Positions 43,881-53,534 of a stretch of DNA of 64,000 nucleotides are shown piece by piece. Position numbers and translations under genes: made by a program. Numbering within the stretch: the first letter of the stretch is position 1; each line of letters starts with the position of its first letter. Source of the stretch: Nakataea oryzae (Eukaryota > Ascomycota > Sordariomycetes > Magnaporthales > Magnaporthaceae); contig PYSQ01000094.1 in NCBI GenBank assembly GCA_003049435.1, positions 4,048 through 68,047 of the forward strand, written 5' to 3'. The notes beneath the pieces are model-generated. The model was not told the DNA's origin. It worked only from the letters and a program-made list of their open reading frames with translations, and made no database searches.

Positions 43881-45250
43881 TTGTGTCAGCCAGCTTCCCT
43901 TGCCTCTCACTCTGCGCCCCTTTGCCGCGCGCCCAGTCAGCCACCCCTCGAGGCGGAAGCACAACTCACCAGTCCGTGGTACGTAATCATCTTGCCGCCG
44001 GCCCGCTGGAAGTCCGTCAGGTCCGCCTGCTCGTTGTCCAAGTCCTTGTACTCGCGCTGCCCGAAGCGTACGTAGCGCTCAAACTCGTCCCTCGTCAGGT
44101 TGGCCAGCTCCAGCGTCATGTCCCGAGCCAGGAACCCGCGGAACGCCACCTCGGAGATGGCCCAGGGGCGGCCCACGCACACGCCCGTCGCGGCGTCGCA
44201 GTCCGTGTTGGCCACCGACCCGCCCGGCTGGCTGTACCGGGGCCCGCGGCCCGTCAGGTCCGAGCCCGGGTGGAAGCCGGGCCAGATCTGCCTCCCGCCG
44301 CTGCTGCTGCTGAGCCGTGGGCCGTGCCATGCCGCCTTGACCACGCCCGCCGCCGTCGCGCCGACGACGGCGGTCTGCTGCTGGCCCCCGCCGCCGGACG
44401 GCGCGTCGGCGCACGGGACCGTGCGGCCGACGACCGAGTCTGGGTCGAACTTGTCCAGGCACCGGCGGGGCTCCGACACGACGCCGTCGAGGACCCCGTC
44501 CAGGCCGTCGCAGAACTCAATCGCGGCCGCCGTGATGGCGTTGATCTCGCACTCGCGCGGCACCTCGCCGGCGTCGACCATGTGCTGCTGCGGCTCGTGG
44601 ATGGCGGCGAACTGGCTGATGAGCTTGACGGCGGGCGCGTTGGCCATGATGCCGTCGTACAGGTCCGGGTAGCGCTGCGACAGGGCCAGCCCCTGCCGGC
44701 CCCCCTGCGAGCAGCCCCTGAAGTAGGCGCGCTTCTGGGCCCGGCCGTACAGCGCCGCCACGGCCTGCTTGCCCAGCAGCCCCTGCTCGCCGAGCGCGCG
44801 CGCGGCAAAGTTGTGCAGGTTGACGAGGTTGGCGTTGCCGGGGCTCAGGTGCGCCCACGGGTCGCCGGGGTCGCCGGGGCCCACGCCCGCGTCAGTCGTG
44901 ACGACGGCGTACCCGCGCGACGCCGACGCGGCCATGTCCCAGTAGGTCCAGGGCTGGCGGCCCGCGGCGAGCCCGCCGCCGCCGACGGCGAGGAGGACGT
45001 CGTTCCAGCCCTCTGCCGGCGGCAGCCAGGTCTCGACGTGCAGGAGGTCGTTCTGGCCCGGGTGCGTGTAGCTGACGGTGACGTTGCAGAACTCGATGTT
45101 GACGTGGGCCGTCGGGCTGCTGAGCCGGCCGTTGGCGACGGTGCCGTTGAAGCGCGAGACGGAAGCGTCGACCGAGACCGTCTTGGCGCCAAAGAGGCCG
45201 AGGGACCCAAAGGTCGCGGGGACGCAGAGCGACGCCAGGCTTGCCGACAT
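43474..45250 (-). CDS. Tannase / feruloyl esterase family hydrolase
   Basis: Exons 45250-43970 and 43836-43474 give 547 residues, normal for the family. The enzymes are alpha/beta hydrolases that cut gallate or ferulate esters in tannins and plant cell walls. The CS-D-HC motif set is complete: CS at 180-181 in FRGCSQGGRQG, Asp in YDDILPAQG (429/430) and HC at 465-466 in VPGLNHCGGG. A lid-like region with several Cys lies at 230-400. The exon join MITYHGL-YDDILP restores the catalytic Asp loop. The N-terminus MSASLASLCVPATFGSL keeps the mature-domain SLASLC box but no convincing signal peptide, and the ATG follows a run of 15 A; a missed upstream exon or a decayed leader is possible. Confidence 0.88.
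43849..43877 (+). repeat. (GA)14 microsatellite in tannase intron
   Basis: A GA run inside the 133-base intron 43837-43969. On the coding (minus) strand it is a CT tract starting 12 bases from the acceptor, so it doubles as an extended polypyrimidine tract. Confidence 0.9.
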
Positions 45251-46298
45251 TTTTTTTTTTTTTTTGGCTGGCGTGTGGTGATGATGCAAGACACGATCAG
45301 GGGCGCGCGCGTGGCCTCTTCATTCCCACCCTCTCGTTCCCCGCTCTCCAGCCGACCCTAGGGCCTTCTTTATATCCATGGCTGCTAGGTCAAGCGATCC
45401 TGCTATGGGCCGATGATCTTTCGGGAAGGCCAAAAGTCTTGGCTCTGGTGGTTACCCCGACCTCATCATGCATGAAATTAGTCATTCTAGATCGTCCAGT
45501 GTAGGCGGATGCATCAACTGTAAGCAGCAGCAATCTCTCGATGCTTACCGTTTGTGCAGTGGTGGGGTTCTTCGTCATTGGCGCGGTCTTGGAAACCCTG
45601 GGACTAATAACTATCCGCGGGAATATCTTCAGGGGGGCTGAATCCACCTTCCTGGTTTGTAGCATACCTGGGAAGACCTCTGCATACCGTCCCCAAGTTC
45701 CGGCTGATCCGATGCTACCAGCCTAGGCCGGTTATATTGGGCCGGACCAGGGGGAGCTCGCGAGCGGGGAAGCTGGACGGTGATGTCTTGGCTCAGGCTG
45801 GGCGAGCAGATACGGCAGCCTCTTCGCCTCTTGTCTAATCATGCAAGGGGAAGATTGGTGTTCTCGGCGTAATGGGGTCCCGCTCCATCCTCGTGCTCTT
45901 TCCATCAAACTGTCAACTGTCATACGCTTCCCCCAGTTCGCGACCGTTTCCCACGACGGCGGAATCCACACGGTCCATGGCACCTGTCCACGGTATATCA
46001 ACATCGGCGCTGCTTCGCTGCACCAAACCAAGCGGACGCGCGGGTGGTGCAATGCAGACATGAGGTTGGCGCACGAGAGAAATCCTCTTGACGGTGCCTG
46101 AGCCGCGGGTCTGGCTGGCGAGCTCAACCCTCATCGGCTTTCGGTTTCCTGTTTACACGGAAGCGGACTGGGTGAGCACCGGCGCCAGTGGCTATCCAAA
46201 AGCCGTAGCGCAAAAGGACTCTCGGCCGAGCGTTGGGCGCAATATCGACAAGGTTTCGTCGATGGAAGCTGCAGAGGACCAGTGTAATCGTCAGCTTA
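45251..46298. promoter_or_regulatory. tannase gene promoter and intergenic
   Basis: A 15-base T run (A on the coding strand) touches the tannase ATG. TATAAAG on the minus strand at 45368-45374 is a TATA box candidate about 120 bases upstream. No gene is recognised in the rest. Confidence 0.4.
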
Positions 46299-46899
46299 CC
46301 GCAACGCAATACCAATAGTCGGGCCAAGCCTGCGTTGCGCACTCAATCCCGTCTTTCCCCAGGAACATATTGCACGCCTGAAAGTCCGCGAGCTCCATGC
46401 TTACTCGGCCACAGGTTGTTGCAGCCCGCCCCCACCGCCGGGCTTTACTCGTAAAACCTCTCCTTGGTAGTGCTGTTGTCCCCGACGAGCCAACCCGTGC
46501 CGGTGGACTGCTGCTGCGAGACTGAGAGGCACGCGTCGCCCGCCTCAGCCGTATACGTGGTCCCCACGCAGGTCCGAGTCCGCTGCCCGCCCCCTTTCCC
46601 GGGGCCCGAGGGCGTGGGGAAGCTGAGTGTCGACGTGAACGACTGTTCTAGCCCCATGGACGACAGGCGAGGCCCTTCGTAGAACGGCAACCCAGCCTCC
46701 ATGCGCAGCCGTTTGACAAAGCACATGTCACAGGCCGAGGGGACGTCTGCCGCTGCCACGCTGCTGGCCGCCCAGGGCCGCGCCCAGCCAGAGTGTGTGT
46801 TGCTCCGGGAGACCTTCATGACGGAGCGGGCGCTGCAGGCGCGGGCCAAGGCCGAGCTGCACATCAACACGTGGCTGTGGATAAACGTTGTCAGCAATT
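46299..46899 (-). pseudogene. LysM-domain protein gene, broken
   Basis: On the minus strand a frame from 46899 (after a possible acceptor CATACAG) to a TAA at 46445-46447 encodes a Cys-rich domain with SACDMCFVKRL and then a LysM start, TTYTAEAGDACLSVSQ. Fungal LysM proteins continue with a WNP-type block; here the stop falls just where that Trp is expected (FYE then stop, then SPAVGAGCNNLWPS in the same frame). A second LysM-like end, LADFQACNMFLG followed by AWPDYWYCVA, lies at 46398-46299 in another frame and stops at a GTAAGC donor-like site. One stop, one frame change and no start codon or signal peptide point to a relic. LysM proteins bind chitin. An unrecognised splice pattern rescuing the gene is possible but less likely. 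Confidence 0.6.
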
Positions 46900-49737
46900 C
46901 TGTATGCTTCTAGCCTGCACGTCAGATGCCACATGAAGTGATGTTGATCTTTGTCATTCTTGGTATCAGCTCAACTGGAATGCACCACGTCCTTCTGTTC
47001 CCGTTTGTCTTCTTCCCACGCCATGCCAGCAACAATGGACACTCTTCCCCCGGTTCTGATTGGCCACATCGTGGCCTTCCTCACGATGACAAAACGACAG
47101 AACCGGGGCTGCAAATCGCGCCCCTGCTGCAGTCACAAGCAAAGGCAAAGGGGAACAAGAAAAGGGTGATGCGTGAGCGCATCGCTGCCGCTCCCGAGTC
47201 GACTTGACATCCGTACCAGCCTGAGACCGTGGTCCGGCACAGACATGGCCCTGCACGCCAGAGATGGACAGGGCCTTGCCGATTCTCTCACGGAACTGGA
47301 GAGCAACTCTCCGTCAACCTTGACACATTTCTCGCTTACCATCGAGGAGCTCCTAGGATCCCTGGTTGGGCAGATACTCGCCCAAGTTTGTGTTTCCAGA
47401 CTGACGGAAGTCGATGCGGCGGATGGGATCAGCATCGCTCAACTTTGATGAAAGAAAAGAATCGCTGGTCGAGGCCATCGCAGGGGCCCGAAAAACAAAC
47501 GCCGTGCTGTCAATGGCTTTATCCAACACGAATCCCCAGCGACGATATCTCGTAAGGATAACAACCAATCACCTATGAACGCGAGGGAGGCTTGAGCGGC
47601 CAAGGAAGCCGACTGGAGTGGCACCACCCGAGACAGTAACGGCCGGTGAGTAGCAGTTGTGCCATCGCCTAGATTCGTGGTGGACTTGGCTGTGCCACAG
47701 TCGGAGCCAGCCCAGCGTGCACCATCGTCATGGCCTGCAGATGGTCCGCTTCGCATCATTCCCTGTGGCCAAGCAGCGGCAAGCGTGGCCATGGTGAATC
47801 CACACTTTTCGGGCGAAAATGCAAGCTCCGCCGCTATCTCTGCAGCAGCCCCAGGCCACCGACCGGTCGGCGCTTCTCGAGTACCCGAGTTACATAGCAA
47901 TCATGGGAGGACTCGCGTCGTGACCAGCCGCTGCTACCGCTGCGGGGGCAGCGTCGACGAGGGTGGTTGGCATGCAGGAATAGGAGTGCCCGGTGACCAG
48001 CAGGCTTGACGAAGCGTATGCAAGCTACAAAAGCGTACTTTGGGAAATCTTCCAGACCTTTAACGACGGCATGGGAACCCATTGCTCTTAAAACATCCCA
48101 GGCTCAAAACACGTGAGGGCCGAACTGGTACTCCGAGATTGGTGACCAGTGGGGAATACTCGGCGTTTTATTTTTATTTATTTTTATTTTTCTTTTTCGG
48201 TTTGCTCCAAGCTGTATCGGAAGCTCCCGGCTGCCGACCTGGCTAGCAAACGGGTAAGGTGGGGGCAAGATTTACATGCTAGCGATGCCGTCCCCTTGCA
48301 CAACCGGTGGGCCTCGATCTCGCCGCGGTACTTGCCTTTTTGGTAAAATGGCGAAAATGGTCGACATCGATTCAAGCCAGATTCTATCGACCTTTTTGGG
48401 CCTGGCCCATTTTCCACGAGCGGTTCCTTCCGGACCGGCTGACCCTAAAGACTGCGAGCCTGGACAACCCAACACGACCCAAGGCCTGGTTGCGCCAGTC
48501 TGCTACGGCCACGTGCGGCGCAATAAGGAGTGGGCGTTGGTATTGCAGGATATACGCGAGCCAGCGACAGGGGCGGCCCTGAAGCCCCAAGGCCTGTCGC
48601 GGCTGCTACGGCGGCGCTGCGGAGCCCTTCATGCCCTATGGACTTGAGTCAGGAGGACCCCGAGCCGGGGAAACTTTAGCCTTGTGGGCGGGAAGCTTGT
48701 GCTGGCGAAATTGAAGCGTGTCACGGTTGGGCAAACCGGCCGACGAAATCGCCGTTTTCTTCGAGGCCAAACATCTTTGAAAAAAAACAATCAAAATCTG
48801 CTGGGCTCGCTCATGGCTGGATTTGGATTTCGCCGTTTGAGCTTTGCGCTGCCGCACGCACTGGGCGCGGGTGACGTAAACGCCACTGCCACTGCACGTG
48901 CTCTCGGGGGGCCGCAAACGGCGGCTGGCGAGCTCCATCCATGACCATTGCAATCATGATTCGCCCTCGCTGTCACATGATTGCCCCTCGCTCAACGCAG
49001 GAGGGCGCTCAAGCTGTGGCCGTTATCGGGACGCGCATGTGGGCCACATCGTCCCGCAGCAGCCCTCGACTTTCCCGCCGCAAACAAGTTGTCCGTCGGA
49101 TTACCGCCAGTTTCCCACCCCAGATCGCGTCGGAGAGCCCCCAGGTGGCATCCCCGGCGAGGCGCGAGACAGTGCGATGTGCAGGACTCGTTCCACGGGT
49201 GCGAGGGGATCCTTTCCCTTCGCAGCTCAGGGCCGCCCGCTGATTGGACCGCCTCCAGGCCCTCTGGCGATTTTGGATTTTTTTTTCCATGTCGGCGCAG
49301 GACGCAGGGTGCCAAGTGGTGCGTTATCAAGCGATAGCACGCAGGACGCGGCGCATGGTTCCATCACCTTATCCCGCCCTCGCGCACTGCACCACAGCCA
49401 GGGCTCGTCTGGCCGTTCAGATACCTGGGGTGGCCTGTCCCGACCTCGGTCGCTCTAGGGGCACGCAGGTGGCTAGAGCTGCTGCTCCAAACTTGCTCCG
49501 TTACACCTCCTGTGGCCTTTCCTCTCGTCAGCACTTTACCACCCTCTCTGTCTTGCCCAGCGTGCTTGTGTAGGCCTGGTCTTTTGTCATCTCTGCCTGT
49601 ACATCTCTTGGCTTTTTTTCTCCCCTCGCTGCCGCGTCTGAGACCCCCGCCAGCAGCACCCCTCCAAGCCTCTGTCTGTCCTCTCCCCCTCCAGGCCCGC
49701 CGCTTGCTCGTCCACAGCGCGCAGAACGCTGCTCGCC
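46900..49737. other. intergenic with possible LysM-gene remains
   Basis: A minus-strand frame around 47180-47435 has a Cys-spaced segment (SEKCVKVDGELLSSSV, then ESARPC) resembling the Cys-rich N-terminal part of fungal LysM proteins, so the relic may extend to about 47.4 kb. The rest, to the glycine dehydrogenase start, shows no gene. A T-rich repeat of TTTTATT units lies at 48166-48196. The last 500 bases are pyrimidine-rich upstream of the start codon. Confidence 0.35.
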
Positions 49738-52140
49738 ATGAGCTCGTGGGCTCTGGCCGCGTGCCGCCCGCTGGGCCGGCTCGCCTGCCGCGCACCTGCA
49801 GCCGCCAGGCCGGTGCTTGTAGCCGGGAGCCTGGCCCCGTCCCAGCGCCATCACTACTCGTCACTTCCGCCGAACGAGGAAGCCGGCAAGGACCAAAGCA
49901 TAGTCCGCAGGGTAACCTCGGCGGGCCCGAGGAGGAGCGAAGGAGGTCTCTATCCGGTCTCTAGCAAGTCCGCCGAGGAGACCGTTGCACCCGAGTCTAA
50001 CGCGGTGCTGCCACGGCCCTTCGCTCGGATCAAAGGCCTCGACCCCCTCGACACCTTTGCGCGCCGCCACATCGGCCCCAACAACGATGAGGTCGCGCGC
50101 ATGCTCCAGGCTCTGGATCCGCCTGCGAGCTCCGTGTCGGACTTCGTCCAGCAGGTCATCCCGCAAGACATCCTGTCGGACCGTCCGCTGTACCACCCCA
50201 TCGATGCCGCCTCTCCCGGCGTTTTCCCCGAGGGCGCATCCGAGTCCGAGATCGCCCAGACGGCGGCCAAATGGGCGCAGATGAACAGGCCCGAAGTGCC
50301 AACCTTCTACGGCCGCGGCTACTACAAGACGCTGACCCCTGAGGTCATCAAGAGGAACGTCGTGGAGAGCCCTGCGTGGTACACGAGCTACACCCCCTAC
50401 CAGCCCGAGATTAGCCAGGGGCGTCTGGAGTCGCTGCTCAACTTCCAGACCATGGTGTCGGATCTGACGGGGCTGCCCATCGCAAACGCGAGCCTCCTCG
50501 ACGAGGCCACCGCCGCGGCCGAAGCCATGACGCTGTCTCTGAACGCCCTCTCCGCATCCCGGGCCAAGCGGCCAGGCAAGACCATGATTGTCGACCAAGG
50601 GGTGTCTTGGAGGACTGTCGAGGTGATGCGCGGCCGGGCCGAGGGTTTTGGCCTGAACATAGTTGTGCTCGACGTTCTGTCTGGCGACTTTGCCGCCAAG
50701 ACGAAGGAGCTGGGCGAGGACCTTGTCGGATGCATGGTCCAGTACCCCAACTTCAGGGGACAGCTCAACGACTATCGCGAGGTGGCCAAGGCCGTGCACG
50801 AGCAGGGCGCCCTGCTCAGCTGCGCCACCGAGCTCATGGCGCTGACGCTGTACACGCCGCCCGGCGAATGGGGCGCCGACATCGCCTTTGGCAGCTCGCA
50901 GAGGTTCGGCGTGCCCATCGGCTTTGGCGGGCCGCACGCCGCCTTCTTTGCCGTGGCCGACAAGTACAAGCGCAGGATCCCCGGCCGTCTTGTGGGAGTG
51001 TCCAAGGACCGGCTCGGTGGCCGCGCCCTGAGGCTGGCGCTCCAGACGCGCGAGCAGCACATCCGCCGCGAGAAGGCCACGAGCAACGTGTGCACTGCAC
51101 AGGCGCTGCCGGCCAATGTGAGCGCCATGTACGCCGTCTACCACGGCCCGCAGGGGCTCAAGGCCATCGCCGAGGGCATCAGGGCCAAGGCGGCCTTCCT
51201 CGCCGGCGCCTGCAGGCACCTGGGCATCCAGATCGCGGGCGAGGGATGGGACACGGTCGAGCTCAACCTACCCAACGTTCTTCGCTTTGAAGACAAGACC
51301 AGAAACCGCTTCCACGCCCGAATTTCTGTGAAGGAGGACCTGGCCTCGTTCACGGTCGATGAGGCCACGACGGTGGACGACTTGGAAATCATCATCAAGC
51401 AGCTGGTCAGGCAAACAGGCCCGGCCGACCAGAAGACACGCCTGAGAGAGGCCATGGAGGCCGGCACCACGGCGAGCAGCAGCCATCCCGGGTTCCCCGA
51501 ATTCCTCCGGACGTCTGCGTACCTGCAGCACCCCGTCTTCAACTCGCACCAGTCCGAGACGGAGATGCTGCGCTACATCCACCACCTGCAGTCCAAGGAC
51601 CTCTCGCTAGTGCACTCGATGATTCCGCTGGGGTCCTGCACCATGAAGCTAAACGGGTCGGTCGAGATGTCGCTCCTGACGCTGCCCGGCTTCGCCAACC
51701 TGCACCCTTACGCCTACGCGCAGCACCGGGGCGGCTACGACATCCTCGTCACGGCGCTGTCGAAGCAGCTGCGGGGCATCACCGGGATGGACAGCTGCTG
51801 GCTGGAGCCCAACTCGGGGGCGCAGGGCGAGTTCGCCGGCCTGCGGGCCATCCGCGACTACCACAAGCGCCAGGGCCAGCCCAACCGGGACATCTGCCTG
51901 ATCCCCGTGTCGGCCCACGGCACCAACCCGGCCTCGGCGGCCATGGCGGGCATGCGCGTGGTGCCCATCAAGTGCGACGCCAAGACGGGCAACCTCGACG
52001 TCGACGACCTGCGGGCCAAGTGCGAGCAGTACCGCGACACGCTGGGCGCCATCATGGTGACGTACCCTAGCACCTATGGCGTCTTCGAGCCGCGCATCAA
52101 GGAGGTCTGCCAGATCGTGCACGACCACGGCGGCCAGGTC

Positions 52141-52178
<38 letters not shown>

Positions 52179-53161
52179 CTGCTCGCCGGGCGAGATCGGC
52201 GCCGACGTGTGCCACCTCAACCTGCACAAGACCTTTTGCATCCCCCACGGCGGCGGCGGCCCGGGTGTCGGCCCTATCTGCGCCAAGAAGCACCTGGACC
52301 TGGCCAAGCAGAGCAAGACGACGGCCATCAGCGCCGCCAAGTTTGGAAACGCCTCGGTGCTGCCGATCAGCTGGGCCTATAACGCCTTGATGGGTAAGTG
52401 AACCAAAATGAACCTGGACCTCGAGGGAGGGTGGGTCAAGGAGAAAGAAGCAAGGGAAAAGAAAAGAAGAGATAAGAAGAGATGAAGAGAGAGAGAGAGA
52501 GAGAGAGAGGCTGTAGCTGACACGCAACCTAAACACAGGCGCCGAGGGCCTCAAGCAGGCAACCCAGGTGGGCCTCCTGAGCGCCAACTACCTCCTGGCG
52601 AGGCTGAAGCCGCACTACCCGATCCTGTACACCAATGACAAGGGCCGGTGCGCGCACGAGTTCATCCTGGACGCGCGGCCGTTCAAGGAGACGGCCGGGG
52701 TCGAGGTGATCGACATCGCCAAGCGGCTGCAGGACTACGGCTTCCACGCGCCCACCATGAGCTTCCCCGTCGCGGGCACGCTCATGATCGAGCCGACCGA
52801 GAGCGAGAGCCTCGAGGAGCTGGACCGGCTGGCCGACGCCCTCATCGCCATCCGGGGCGAGATCCGTGAGGTCGAGGAAGGCCGCCAGCCGCGCGCCGGC
52901 AACGTGCTCAAGATGGCGCCGCACCCGCTGCACGACGTCATCCGGGGCGACGGCGACGGCGGCGCCAGGTGGGACAGGCCCTACTCGCGCGACAAGGCCG
53001 CCTATCCGCTCCCCTGGCTGCGCGAGAAGAAGTTCTGGCCCTCAGTCGCGCGCGTCGACGACACCCACGGCGACCTGAACCTGTTCTGCACCTGCCCGCC
53101 CGTCGAGGACACGACGGGCGGCCACGACGTGTCATCGGTGCAGACCACCGAGACCAAGTAG
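49738..53161 (+). CDS. GCV2: Glycine dehydrogenase (decarboxylating), mitochondrial P-protein
   Basis: Exons 49738-52393 and 52539-53161 give 1092 residues. The P-protein of the glycine cleavage system decarboxylates glycine with PLP and passes the aminomethyl group to the lipoyl H-protein in the mitochondrial matrix. An N-terminal presequence of about 40 residues is rich in Arg, Ala and Ser. DTFARRHIGPNNDEVARML is the conserved start of the mature enzyme. Both homologous halves are present (FYGRGYYKT.. and PLGSCTMKLN..). The PLP lysine is Lys831 in HLNLHKTFCIPHGGGGPG. The join at codon 886 restores NALMGAEGLKQAT. The C-terminal block NDKGRCAHEFILD and WPSVARVDDTHGDLN is intact. Confidence 0.97.
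52487..52509 (+). repeat. (GA)n microsatellite in GCV2 intron
   Basis: About eleven GA units inside the only intron (52394-52538), which is otherwise purine-rich upstream of the branch region. Intron length is 145 bases. Confidence 0.9.
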
Positions 53162-53534
53162 AGGCGTGCACGCAGGCCACTACCGACCGTCTTGTTTTTT
53201 TTGCATGTTTAAAAAGAGTTTCCCAATGTTCTGAGCCTTGTTTTATCTGCTGTTTTTTTTTAACGGTTTCAACACTAATAAGAGCACATGCTTATTTCAC
53301 ATAGCATGTCGGAGTCAAGACGGAGGGGTTATACGGCTATCACAGAGGAGTCGGCTTTAGAGGCTTTTCGGGTTCGGTATATATTGCAAAAAATCTGCTC
53401 ACGAGTAAAGGAATCGATGGGTTTTTAGACTCTGCTTGTTTACCTTGCCTCCAGCCATTGTGACAGACCTTGCTGGGACAACGCGCAAGTCCGCCCGCCA
53501 GAAAACAAAGGGCGATGCGATGGCAGCGGCCAAA
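53162..53534. other. convergent 3' flanks
   Basis: T-rich 3' UTR of GCV2 (T runs at 53193-53200 and 53252-53260) and 3' flank of the GH127 gene. No gene is seen. Confidence 0.5.
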
